Below are positions 12,441 through 20,840 of a stretch of DNA of 64,000 bases, piece by piece. The stretch covers positions 64,330,800-64,394,799 of the forward strand of contig CM049314.1 of the NCBI GenBank assembly GCA_026874595.1, written 5' to 3'. Both the position numbers and the translations under genes were made by a program. The notes under the pieces were generated by a model. The model saw only the letters and a list, made by a program, of their open reading frames with translations. It did not search any database and was not told the DNA's origin. The DNA comes from Sipunculus nudus (lineage: Eukaryota; Annelida; Sipuncula; Golfingiida; Sipunculidae). Each line of letters begins with the position of its first letter. Positions within the stretch are counted from its first letter, which is position 1.

Positions 12441-14453
12441 TCAAGACGGATACTCGAAAACACTGTTTGGAACAACAGTGAACAATGCTTTATGATCAGA
12501 CCATGTAGTGTCTATTGTTGAAGTTATTGTATCAGGAAAGTTTGAAAAGACCAGATCAATAAGAGTTCCATGATCAGTTGTGTTTCCTGTGACAAGTTGT
12601 TGACAGTGTAAAAGATGAGAAAGGTCATTTAAGATTGATACATTGTTTTGTTTAGTTACATCAATATTGAAATCCCCTATCACTAACAATGGTTGTTGTA
12701 TATCAACATATGTCATAAGTTGTTCAACCTTTGAAATAAAGTCTGATACTCTTGACTGAGGTGACCTGTACACACTAATCAGTTGCATGGAAGAGCTTTG
12801 AGTGGTAATTAATAATACAGATGCATCAATGTTTCCACTAGAATGGTGATGGACTTTGATGAATGGGCAGAGATCGTTGTGGACATAGAATACTAATCCA
12901 TAATGTGGTCTTTTTGATGGAGTTGTTGAACCTGTTGTTTGATGGTCATTTCGTATCAGTTGGAAATTTGGAATAGAATACTGATCATCGGTATCAAAGG
13001 AACACAAACGAGTTTCTGCAAAAGTCATGATATGGGTATCAAGGAAATGGCAATCAGATATCACATCTCTGAAATGCAAATGAAGAGATCTTGTGTTATG
13101 GTATATTATTTTTAGTGTATCATTTGGAACAGATGTTGGTGGTATGAAATTAAGAGGAAGTTTAGCATCATTACGCAGTCTGGTCATTTCATTTGTCACC
13201 TGTGGATCAGTTGATATTTTGTTTTCATCCAAATTTAATATATACAAGCCGTCCATATTTCTTGCCCTACTCAAAGCAACATAATGTGCATGCCTCAGTT
13301 TTCTGGTACTTGTCATATCAACAACCACCTTATCAAGGGAACTGCCTTGTGCCTTCCATATAGTTTTTGCAGCACCAATTTTTAATGGAAACTGAGAACG
13401 AGTTACCAGTATATGTCTCCTGCCAGTATGAAATGTCCGCTTGGTGACAAAAATTGGTGTCCATTCTTTGGATATTGCTGGAGTGTAAAAGCTGGCATAA
13501 TTTCTCCTGGTGTCCGAACCAATGTTTGAATCTTCAAACTGAACCCAAAGAATACTTGGTACAGTGTTACTATGCAGATATTGAATGTTCTTCATTATAC
13601 AAGAACAACCATTTGTGATTCCATCTTGAACTGCTATGTTACAGGTGATATCATATGGTAAACCAAGAGCAATCTGAAGTGTTTTCAGCAAACCTGCCGT
13701 TTTTGATGGGTTATCAGGTATTCTAGACAGAACATCTTTCTTTACATTATCTGTGACATCTGTTATTACTGTGTCAATTGCTGTTATTACTATCTTAGTT
13801 GTGTTTGTACACTGAAAGATTTGCACATTATGATTGTCCACAGATGAATTGTTTGTAAACAAATGTGTAGTTTGTGATGGATATGAAGTGTTGGTAGTGA
13901 CAAGACAAGATTTAAGGGAATCAATATCACATTTTGTGTGTTGTCCTTCACGTAGCCTGTTCAAAAGTTCAGCAAAATCATGATCATTTTTTTGTCGCAT
14001 GATTTCAGTAAGTTCATACATTTGAAATAAGTCTACCCATAAGTTGAGTGCAAGAGGTCCATAATTATCAGACAAGTTATTGAAAATCCAGTTGTCCATT
14101 ACTGGTTGCAGTTGGAAGAGGTCTCCAATGACAATAACATGGATGCCGCCAAATGGTTCTTTGTTGCCTTTAATTTCTTGAAGTCGCAGATTTACATAAT
14201 TGAACATGCGATTTCCTACCATGCTTATTTCATCAATCATTAATATCTGAAGGTGTCTATACTGTGTCCTCAGTGTGTTCAGGATCTCTGATGACAATTT
14301 TCTATAAGCAAAGCCTTTATTTGGATCTATTCGAAAAGCGTTATGCAATGTGGATCCTTGAACATTGTAAGCTGCCTTTCCTGTAGGTGCAGTAACTAGT
14401 ATCTTGCAGTCTAATGGATTGTCACCTTCAGTCCCACATAAGTGACGATGCAA
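12441..14453 (-). CDS. Pif1-like helicase (from motif Ia) fused to EEP endonuclease domain, Helentron C-terminus
   Basis: This is the 3' part of the Helentron protein, 670 codons open. Helicase motifs are APTGKAA (residues about 22-28, motif Ia), MIDEIS (72-77, Walker B/motif II), GDLFQLQPV (110-118, motif III), KAQGSSLDKVVVDM and YVALSRARNMDG (motifs V and VI). From about residue 439 an EEP fold follows, with HNTRSL (452), the metal-binding glutamate in AETRL (480), GDFNID (593-598), a TTDHGTLIDLVFSN stretch and the catalytic SDHKA (652-656). In the transposon the helicase unwinds the displaced strand; the EEP nuclease is a Helentron hallmark thought to have come from a retrotransposon. There is no true start here: the frame opens just after the broken P-loop, so the first methionine is not a real initiator. 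Confidence 0.88.
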   Translation of the reverse strand: MHRHLCGTEGDNPLDCKILVTAPTGKAAYNVQGSTLHNAFRIDPNKGFAYRKLSSEILNTLRTQYRHLQILMIDEISMVGNRMFNYVNLRLQEIKGNKEPFGGIHVIVIGDLFQLQPVMDNWIFNNLSDNYGPLALNLWVDLFQMYELTEIMRQKNDHDFAELLNRLREGQHTKCDIDSLKSCLVTTNTSYPSQTTHLFTNNSSVDNHNVQIFQCTNTTKIVITAIDTVITDVTDNVKKDVLSRIPDNPSKTAGLLKTLQIALGLPYDITCNIAVQDGITNGCSCIMKNIQYLHSNTVPSILWVQFEDSNIGSDTRRNYASFYTPAISKEWTPIFVTKRTFHTGRRHILVTRSQFPLKIGAAKTIWKAQGSSLDKVVVDMTSTRKLRHAHYVALSRARNMDGLYILNLDENKISTDPQVTNEMTRLRNDAKLPLNFIPPTSVPNDTLKIIYHNTRSLHLHFRDVISDCHFLDTHIMTFAETRLCSFDTDDQYSIPNFQLIRNDHQTTGSTTPSKRPHYGLVFYVHNDLCPFIKVHHHSSGNIDASVLLITTQSSSMQLISVYRSPQSRVSDFISKVEQLMTYVDIQQPLLVIGDFNIDVTKQNNVSILNDLSHLLHCQQLVTGNTTDHGTLIDLVFSNFPDTITSTIDTTWSDHKALFTVVPNSVFEYPS

Positions 14454-14935
14454 GGCTTGAAAGAGAGCTCTGAACCAACACCTGCGCCACCAGTTAAAAA
14501 TAGATGTAAAGGTGTACTTGAATATTTTATATGCTTAATGATGTGTCTGAAGACTGTGAGTTGTTTCTCATTTAGACCCTGTATTATCTGTTTGTACTGA
14601 ACATCAGGTATTCTTCCGGGCAATGTGAGTGGTTCTTGGGTCGTGGTTCTTGGTGGCAGTCCAAGGTCAGCTGTTAAATCATAGTTCTGCATGTGATCTG
14701 AATTTTCTGGGTAAAAAAAATGCATGCTCTTCACTGGGAACTGGTGGCTGATTTGCATCTTCATGCTCAGCATGTTCAGTTGTAGGAGCCACATGGGCAT
14801 ATTGAGTTTCATGGTCATGTTCAGCTTGGTCCTGTGCTTCTTGCAAAACATCTGCATTGTGTTCATACTGTTTTCTCTTGAATTCAATTTTTTATTTTTT
14901 CTTGTTATATTGGTCAGAGTATGTTTTTGAACCAT
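14411..14935 (-). pseudogene. Helicase N-terminal fragment with broken P-loop (Helentron)
   Basis: The last third of this 174-codon frame is real: LPGRIPDVQYKQIIQGLNEK and following residues lead to LTGGAGVG, the start of Walker A. It then jumps out of frame, reading SELSF instead of the GKS lysine-serine. The correct frame (ALHRHLCGTEG) resumes in the downstream helicase segment. The first two thirds is an out-of-frame reading. The genuine upstream sequence is in the frame of the Rep segment and switches here at an 8-A run on the plus strand (14713-14720). The missing lysine means ATP hydrolysis would be lost. Confidence 0.75.
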
Positions 14936-16736
14936 TCAAAAGATCTTTGGTTTCATCTCTCCATGATGAGAACAATAGTAGTCTCTCACGATAGCAGTTT
15001 TCTGGGTCTATTTTCTCAGTATAACGAACATATCTGAGAACTCTTGGAATCTGTCTGCGAGTGTATGTTGTACCATTTGGCAAGGTGATACTAAGTTTTT
15101 CTTCCGTGTTTACAGGAGCATCTGCTTCATTTTGATTTGATATGTCAAGATCATCAGTGTTGTCAAGAAATGCATCATCTGCTGTGTCCGAAGGGTATTT
15201 AATATTAATCTGTGATGCAAAGTCAGCCAAACACCAATTTTCAAATGCTCTTGGTCGCTTTGAATATCTGTTTATGATATTACTTGCTGCTATATCTGTT
15301 GAATCTTGAGGGAGCTGCTGAAGCTGTTCTTTACTTTTGAGTAAAAATGTTCTTTCTTCTGGAGGTGCAGTAGGTATAAATATTACATCTCTGGTGGCTC
15401 TTGTCATTGGAAGTTGTAATACGAGATATGCTGCTTCCTGAGCACTTATTTCAACAGCATTTAAGAACTGATTTCCCATATCTCTCACCTGCTGTCTAAG
15501 ATTTTTTCCCTCTTTTCTAGCTTCTTTACAAGCTGCATCGAGCAAAGCACTCATTCCTCTTTGACTTTTGCTTACATATGAAACTATGTATGTTGCACAA
15601 GCATAAGGGTCAAGTATAAACTGAAGGTCATGGTTGGCTTTCCATGCGGTAAACAGAAGTCTCATATATCCATTGATTTTTATTTCAGATGGTGACCTTT
15701 TTAGGAATACTTTTGGACTTTTAATGGATGTGCGTAAGGCCATGTAGTAGTCATCTAGAGAGACTTCTAATGTTTTTAGAAAATCAGGAAAGGACAGGTC
15801 ACTATCAACATTAAAGCTTGAAAGTGCATGTGAGATCTTTTGGTAGTTCTTATTGTGTTTTTCATCAACTTCAGTGTCATGAGGTTCTAGAATTTTAGTT
15901 TGTGGCATGGGTGGCATTGGAAAGTTAAAACGACAGACTGGCTTTCCTTTTTTTCGACAAGATCTAGAATGTCTGTGAGTTTGTAGATCTATCAGATTTT
16001 GATGGACCATATCATTTGTGGAACAAGTAACGTGCTCATCAATATATCTAGTGACAACATCGTGTTCATTTTGACCATAAATGACCATAAACAGGCTCAA
16101 AGGCTTTTGTCCTTCTCCTGGAGCTACCGATATTATGTCATTTCCTTTGAGTTCTGTATCGTCAAGCATGGTATCTAGAATTCCTGCTTGTTCGTCTTCT
16201 TGTATTTCCTCAAAATTGTCATCATCTGATGAACATTCATCAACTGATGTGTCCGCTGCGCTTTCTGATTCATGCTCTTGGGAAATTTCAAAAAATTCAA
16301 GCCAGTTAGTGTTTAGTGTAATATTGGCATCTTTATATAATTGACTATGTCTAATCAAGTAATGTAATGCACTAACTATTACAGCTGGACGTACATTTTG
16401 AATGCAGTCTACATTTTTGTAAGCAAGTTTACGTTTCAGATTTATCGCTACAGTAGCACTAGTGTTTGATGTACGTGGCAACATGTTCACAGTTGTTTCG
16501 ATTTGGGTAGGTACATTGACCAGTGCTCCTTTCAGTGACAACTCTGAACCTCTAGGTAATTGTCTTATCTGCATAAAAGGTATTCGCAATGCAATAAGCC
16601 TTTCTTCCAGGGGATACAAATTCAAATCAGGTGGTTTATGTGGAAACCACATTCCATTATATACTGACAGTTTTGGCGTCTTGTGCGATTTTAGAGCATC
16701 AAGACAAGTTGTGCACAGCCATTGTTTATTGTTCAC
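14892..16736 (-). CDS. Helentron cysteine-rich/Rep segment with the HUH region deleted
   Basis: The segment has 614 codons; the frame in fact stays open upstream to the shift at 16802-16807, and the nominal first codon is GTG. Residues 1-90 (WLCTTC, LEERLIALRIPFMQIRQLPR, VNVPTQIETTVNMLPR) are the conserved region before Rep. An acidic stretch follows (about 154-195). Residues 247-272 (THRHSRSCRKKGKPVCRFNFP) are the zinc-knuckle-like stretch that normally follows the HUH motif. Residues 383-387 (YIVSY in ATYIVSYVSK) are the two-tyrosine motif used to nick and rejoin DNA. Between residue 216 (APGEGQKPLSLF) and MVIYGQNEHDVVTRYIDEHV the usual block of roughly 200 or more residues with the HUH metal site is missing. 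It ends at a TAA; the same frame continues meaningfully after it. Confidence 0.85.
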   Translation of the reverse strand: MNNKQWLCTTCLDALKSHKTPKLSVYNGMWFPHKPPDLNLYPLEERLIALRIPFMQIRQLPRGSELSLKGALVNVPTQIETTVNMLPRTSNTSATVAINLKRKLAYKNVDCIQNVRPAVIVSALHYLIRHSQLYKDANITLNTNWLEFFEISQEHESESAADTSVDECSSDDDNFEEIQEDEQAGILDTMLDDTELKGNDIISVAPGEGQKPLSLFMVIYGQNEHDVVTRYIDEHVTCSTNDMVHQNLIDLQTHRHSRSCRKKGKPVCRFNFPMPPMPQTKILEPHDTEVDEKHNKNYQKISHALSSFNVDSDLSFPDFLKTLEVSLDDYYMALRTSIKSPKVFLKRSPSEIKINGYMRLLFTAWKANHDLQFILDPYACATYIVSYVSKSQRGMSALLDAACKEARKEGKNLRQQVRDMGNQFLNAVEISAQEAAYLVLQLPMTRATRDVIFIPTAPPEERTFLLKSKEQLQQLPQDSTDIAASNIINRYSKRPRAFENWCLADFASQINIKYPSDTADDAFLDNTDDLDISNQNEADAPVNTEEKLSITLPNGTTYTRRQIPRVLRYVRYTEKIDPENCYRERLLLFSSWRDETKDLLNGSKTYSDQYNKKK

Positions 16737-16740
16737 TGAT

Positions 16741-18243
16741 TTAACAGGTGTAATATGTGTTGCTAGGAAAGTAGGATCTATTGTCTGGCCAGCTATCAGA
16801 ATTTTTTACAGAGTGTCTGAACCATGTTTGATTACAACAGCAGCATATATATATGGGACCTTCAGATATTATTGTTTGAAATTTCTGTATACAGTCAGTT
16901 AGATCTGTGCCTTGTTTTCTCTTCAAATAAAGTGCTTTTTCATTCTTTCTATAGGATTCATCGGCTCTTTTTTGTGCCCTGGTGGCTGTATTTCTCAGAG
17001 TTTCAGTTTTCTTGTGTAATGGGTCACTTCTTTTCCTTTTTTTGGCGAGTCTCTCAGCTTCTCTGACAAAATCATTTTGTGATCTTCTTCTTTTTTTACC
17101 TATTGATTCTCGGACACATTCCATTTGTCTGTTAGATTCACTTTGTCTGGCAGTTTGCCTATGTTGTTTGTCAGCTGTTCTTTCTTTAAGTCTGTAAGAT
17201 TCATTTCGTCTGGCAGCTTGCTTCTGTTGTTTGTCAGCTGTTCTTTCTTTTAGTATGTAAGATTCATTTTGTCTTGCAGCTTGCTTCTGTTGTTTATCAG
17301 CTGTCCTTTCTTTTAGTCTGTAAGATTCATTTCGTCTGGCAGCTTGCTTCTGTTGTTTCTCAGCTGTTCTTTCTTTTAGTCTGTAAGATTCATTTTGTCT
17401 TGCAGCTTGCTTCTGTTGTTTATCAGCTGTCCTTTCTATCAGTCTGTAAGATTCATTTCGTCTGGCAGTTTGCCTCTGTTGTTTGTCAGCTGTTCTTTCT
17501 TTTAGTCTGTAAGATTCATTTCGTCTTGCAGCTTGCTTCTGTTGTTTCTCAGCTGTCCTTTCTTTTAGTCTGTAAGATTCATTTCGTCTGGCAGTTTGCC
17601 TCTGTTGTTTGTCAGCTGTTCTTTCTTTTAGTCTGTAAGATTCATTTCGTCTTGCAGCTTGCTTCTGTTGTTTCTCAGCTGTCCTTTCTTTTAGTCTGTA
17701 AGATTCATTTCGTCTTGCAGTTTGCCTCTGTTGTTTGTCAGCTGTTCTTTCTTTTAGTCTGTAAGATTCATTTCGTCTTGCAGCTTGCTTCTGTTGTTTC
17801 TCAGCTGTTCTTTCTTTTAGTCTGTAAGATTCATTTCGTCTTGCAGTTTGCCTCTGTTGTTTGTCAGATGTTTTTTCTTTTAGTCTGTAAGATTCATTTT
17901 GTCTTGCAGTTTGCTTCTGTTGTTTCTCAGCTGTTCTTTCTTTTAGCCTGTGCGATTCATTTCGTCTTGCAGTTTGCCTCTGTTGTTTGTCAGATGTTCT
18001 TTCTTTTAGTCTGTAAGATTCATTTTGTCTTGCAGTTTGCTTCTGTTGTTTCTCAGCTGTTCTTTCTTTTAGCCTGTAAGATTCATTTCGTCTGGCAGTT
18101 TGCCTCTGTTGTTTGTCAGCTGTTCTTTCTTTTTGTCTATAAGCTTGATTTTGTCTTGATAGCCATTTTCCTTTTTGATCTTTCAAACGTTCTTTTCTCA
18201 TCTGTGCTTGATTCATTCTTCTCTTTCTCATGTCCTCTTTCAA
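16741..18243 (-). CDS. Helentron charged-repeat segment and start of cysteine-rich domain
   Basis: Five hundred codons are open. Residues 33-368 are 16 tandem units of 21 residues of the type ESYRLKERTADKQQRQTARR(N), alternating AEKQQKQ and ADKQQRQ versions, strongly basic and helical, probably coiled coil. Then comes a Lys/Arg-rich linker and, from about residue 455, FQTIISEGPIYICCCCNQTW, the start of the cysteine-rich domain that precedes Rep in many Helitron proteins. The last 25 or so codons are out of frame: a shift at the 6-T run 16802-16807 puts the real continuation (DPTFLATHITPVKSVNNKQW) in the frame of the next segment. The first codons overlap the protease segment because of the 8-T run at 18250-18257. 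Confidence 0.8.
   Translation of the reverse strand: MKEDMRKRRMNQAQMRKERLKDQKGKWLSRQNQAYRQKERTADKQQRQTARRNESYRLKERTAEKQQKQTARQNESYRLKERTSDKQQRQTARRNESHRLKERTAEKQQKQTARQNESYRLKEKTSDKQQRQTARRNESYRLKERTAEKQQKQAARRNESYRLKERTADKQQRQTARRNESYRLKERTAEKQQKQAARRNESYRLKERTADKQQRQTARRNESYRLKERTAEKQQKQAARRNESYRLKERTADKQQRQTARRNESYRLIERTADKQQKQAARQNESYRLKERTAEKQQKQAARRNESYRLKERTADKQQKQAARQNESYILKERTADKQQKQAARRNESYRLKERTADKQHRQTARQSESNRQMECVRESIGKKRRRSQNDFVREAERLAKKRKRSDPLHKKTETLRNTATRAQKRADESYRKNEKALYLKRKQGTDLTDCIQKFQTIISEGPIYICCCCNQTWFRHSVKNSDSWPDNRSYFPSNTYYTC
17140..18147 (-). repeat. 63-bp coding tandem repeat, 16 units
   Basis: This is the DNA counterpart of the 21-residue repeat. Sixteen 63-bp units are arranged largely as alternating types, which gives a 126-bp higher-order period. 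The period is a multiple of three with no stop in any copy on the antisense, so a long spurious hydrophobic frame runs on the plus strand. The alternating pattern implies expansion by unequal exchange of dimers. Confidence 0.85.
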
Positions 18244-19096
18244 ATATTGTTTTTTTTGTCAACTTTTGCTGCTGATCTGCAAAATAATCTTTTATTAGTT
18301 CAACACTAGGTTTAGAAACATTTCCCTGACAGGTTTGATTTTCCTCGAATTTATCACCAAGGTCAATGTTTGATGGGGTTCCATGTACTCCCTGGTCATC
18401 TGTCTGTTTAGTTTGTCGTTTGAATCCAAGTTTAAATGCTTTCAATGAGACTTGTGAAATTTTGAAATATGTTACTTCAAACATAGTTGATTTCATCAAA
18501 TGTGCATAGTTTGATATATATTGAAAGAATTCTGATTCAAGTTCAAATGTAAGAAATGATGTGCCACAACGTGTAGGGTACCCCTGATGATTTCTGCTGT
18601 GTGAATCAAATACATAGTAACAATTCTGATGATACAAAATTGCAATCGCATTTCCTCCTAATATTATAAGGCCGAACCTCTTGCAAGTGACTTCTGACAA
18701 AGCATCTTGGTAAAACATATAAGGTGCTTGCACATCAGAATGATTAAGGAAACCACCTGTGACTAAGTTTGGTTTTATCTTGAAATTATGATCAAGGCAT
18801 TGTATATACTCTGGTATTTCATCCCAAGCCATGTATCCTTTATCAGGGACATCAGACATCAATGATCTGTACAAATGATCACCTTCAATTAATATTGTAT
18901 CCATGTCATTTGCTTGCCATTCAGCAACATTATGCAAGGTTGAATAAAGCAGAGCAACTACTGCATTAGGGACACACTGTTTCCCAATCGACTCTGATGG
19001 GAATTGATAATCACCTTGGTGAAAAGTGCCTCCAACAATTTTTCCAATAGATACAGCAGGGACCTCTAGGGCTGAAGCCATAGCTGGACAGATCAT
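18137..19096 (-). CDS. Herpes-tegument-like cysteine protease domain, Helentron N-terminus
   Basis: A start at ATG 19096 (alternative ATG 19081) gives 319 residues; the frame opens upstream without a better ATG. GGTFHQGDYQFPSESIGKQC places the probable catalytic cysteine at residue 41, and YVFDSHSRN supplies the Asp-x-His pair (164 and 166). This Cys...DxH arrangement, with the FHQGD block before it, resembles the ubiquitin-specific protease fold of herpesvirus large tegument proteins, which also occurs in transposon proteins of animals. Its role in the transposon is unknown; deubiquitination or polyprotein processing are possibilities. Residues after about 280 are out of frame past the 8-T run at 18250-18257. 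The herpes comparison is by motif only. Confidence 0.72.
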   Translation of the reverse strand: MICPAMASALEVPAVSIGKIVGGTFHQGDYQFPSESIGKQCVPNAVVALLYSTLHNVAEWQANDMDTILIEGDHLYRSLMSDVPDKGYMAWDEIPEYIQCLDHNFKIKPNLVTGGFLNHSDVQAPYMFYQDALSEVTCKRFGLIILGGNAIAILYHQNCYYVFDSHSRNHQGYPTRCGTSFLTFELESEFFQYISNYAHLMKSTMFEVTYFKISQVSLKAFKLGFKRQTKQTDDQGVHGTPSNIDLGDKFEENQTCQGNVSKPSVELIKDYFADQQQKLTKKTIFERGHEKEKNESSTDEKRTFERSKRKMAIKTKSSL

Positions 19097-19299
19097 AAAG
19101 AATGTAAATGGGCTGCTATGTGGAAAGAAGGGGGATATCTTAAAAGTACTGAAAGTCTGAAAGTAATGGTTGTGAGAAAGGCACAAACTGGTTTTTATGA
19201 AAGTTTCAGAAAACTTTTAAAACTAATAATCAAAATGTGGAGAGAAAAGGACAGAATGCAAAATATATAGAAGCACCCACTTATATCAAAGTCAGGAAG

Positions 19300-19700
19300 A
19301 TGGACAGTGGTAGGAAGATATGGGTATATGGTTCAGACAACAGTTGTAAGGAATTAACAAAAACAAATACAAGTGTAAGTATGATAGGAGTAAATGGCAA
19401 AGATGCCTCTTATATAACGTTCAGAAGACAGATGAAAGTGAAAAGAAGATATGGGTATGTGGCAAAGATGCCACTTATAATAGTGTTCGGAGGATAAAAG
19501 GTACAAGGAAGATATGGGAATATGGAGTTCAGAATATAGAGTGAAAGGATATGGGAATATGGCGAATATACCACTTATATAGCGTGCAAAAGACAGATGG
19601 GAAAGGCAATGCCTCTTATATCGTTCAAAAGAGATATACAAGTGAAAGGAAGATATGGGAATATGGAAAAGATACCACTTATAAACAGTTCAGAAGACAG
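19300..19700. repeat. Diverged tandem repeat upstream of the Helentron ORF
   Basis: The phrase AGATATGGGAATATGG followed by (GAAAAGAT)ACCACTTATA and TTCAGAAGACAG recurs about five times at roughly 60-90 bp spacing. It lies just 5' of the Helentron protein, where such elements often carry subterminal minisatellites. No protein is supported. Confidence 0.55.
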
Positions 19701-19728
19701 GAGACAGGATAGAATGGCCTTTAGTTTG

Positions 19729-19863
19729 CTCAGTGTTTTTGATCAGGTAAAATCAGTGCTTTTAGATCAGGCACAATCAGTGTTTTTTTATCAGGCAAGT
19801 TCAGTGTTTTCTTTGATCAGGTAAGTTCAGTGTTTTTTTTATCAGGTAAGTTCAGTGTTTATA
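19729..19863. repeat. Short tandem repeat, about 25-30 bp unit
   Basis: The unit is close to ATCAGGTAAGTTCAGTG plus a T-run, repeated five times with varying T-run length. It is adjacent to the longer repeat at 19300-19700 and probably part of the same 5' non-coding region of the Helentron. Confidence 0.65.
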
Positions 19864-19959
19864 GGTTTACTGCTATGCCGAGATCACTGCAACCAAAGAC
19901 TTGGGATCTTGTATCTAAGAAATCAAACTGTATTATAAAAAATAATTTTGATCAACAAT

Positions 19960-19994
19960 GGTTCAGGTCGCTCTGAACCTTACCAGGAACCTGG
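19960..19994. other. Two adjacent hairpins, candidate Helentron 5' end
   Basis: GGTTCAG-GTCGCT-CTGAACC (19960-19979) is a perfect 7-bp stem, and CCAGG-AA-CCTGG (19983-19994) a perfect 5-bp stem. Helentrons carry a palindrome near the 5' end, so these may mark the left terminus of the minus-strand element. There is no supporting match at the other end. Confidence 0.3.
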
Positions 19995-20279
19995 AAAAAA
20001 AAAGAAAAATATTATTAGAGAAATGCAAAATAACAAGTACAAACCACGATAAATGCAACTAGAATGGCTTTGTTTTTGCAGTGCAAAAACAGATATGTCA
20101 CCCTCCTGTGGGCATTCCCAAATCATAGGGCTAAAATAAGCGCGCAATATGAAAAAAATGATTCTAGATTTCAGGAAATCTAAAACTGAAGATCAAGATA
20201 AGGTCACAAGTATTAAAAATATTTCAAGAACTCCGTTAAAAATTTTGTATTTAAAATTTCGGAAGAAGCCCTTAAAATG

Positions 20280-20840
20280 TTATGGCATTCACAAAGCAAG
20301 AAGTATAATTGTGTTGATTTAACCTTGAAGATTCTGGTCAAGGTGATCAATTTTCAAACTCATCCAAGAACTTGGTAGAAACAATTACTGTAATAAATTT
20401 AGAGAAAAATGTGGAACACTTCAAAAGTTATGGGGTTCATAAATATTTTACATTTCGGCAGATCTGAACTTGAAGATCCAGGTCACCAGGTTCCTAACTC
20501 ATTGAAAATTTTTGTAGGAACAATTACTGTTTTAAATTCAGAGGAAAATATGAAGCCCTTCAAACGTTATGGCATTCAGAAAGCAATATAAGTATAATTC
20601 AGCTGATTTGACCTTAAAGATCCTGGTCAAGGTTACCAATTTTCAAACTTGTCCAAGGACTTGGTATTAACAATTCATATACCAAATTTGAGAGCAAAAT
20701 GTTAAATACTTTCAAAGTTATGGTGTTCAAATATTTTACATTTCAGCAGATGATTTAACCTTGAAGATGAAATGTCAAGGTCACTGGGTTTCGAACTCCT
20801 CTGAGATTTTTATATGAACAATTAGTGTTTAAAATGGCAC
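20280..20840 (+). repeat. Tandem repeat, alternating A-B units of about 145 bp
   Basis: Units beginning TTATGG start at 20280, 20428, 20567 and 20718 (spacing 148, 139, 151). Units 1 and 3 share TTATGGCATTCA; units 2 and 4 share the phrase AATATTTTACATTTC. The basic repeat is thus a dimer of about 290 bp. Each contains a GATCCAGGTCA- or TGGTCAAGGT-type half-site. A 15-G run follows at 20860-20874. Confidence 0.65.

Larger units (their letters stand above)
12441..19096 (-). mobile_element. Decayed autonomous Helentron (Helitron2-type rolling-circle transposon)
   Basis: Five open segments on the minus strand line up in the domain order of a Helentron protein: cysteine protease, charged repeat, cysteine-rich domain, Rep, Pif1-type helicase and endonuclease/exonuclease/phosphatase (EEP) endonuclease. 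The EEP domain after the helicase distinguishes Helentrons from canonical Helitrons. Breaks are frameshifts at A/T runs (18250-18257, 16802-16807, 14713-14720), a TAA (14892-14894), a frameshift in the helicase P-loop (about 14470-14485) and a deletion near 16082. The Rep HUH motif and P-loop lysine are both gone, so this copy cannot be active even if the homopolymer shifts were sequencing errors. Coordinates give the coding part. The true ends are unknown; candidate hairpins lie at 12108 and 19960-19994. Confidence 0.88.

Noticed and set aside
14713-18257. Programmed ribosomal frameshifting in the Helentron
   Set aside because: Three separate slippery-run shifts plus a stop, a P-loop deletion and loss of HUH point to decay or read errors. 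No pseudoknot-like signal was evident by eye.
17274-18275. 333-codon plus-strand frame rich in Leu, Val, Phe and Cys, like a membrane protein
   Set aside because: It is the antisense of the 63-bp coding repeat. The repeat period is a multiple of three, which keeps the antisense open. The real protein is on the minus strand.
18137-19096. Endogenous herpesvirus insertion
   Set aside because: The tegument-like domain is continuous with Helentron domains, and no other viral gene is nearby. A transposon-encoded protease explains it.
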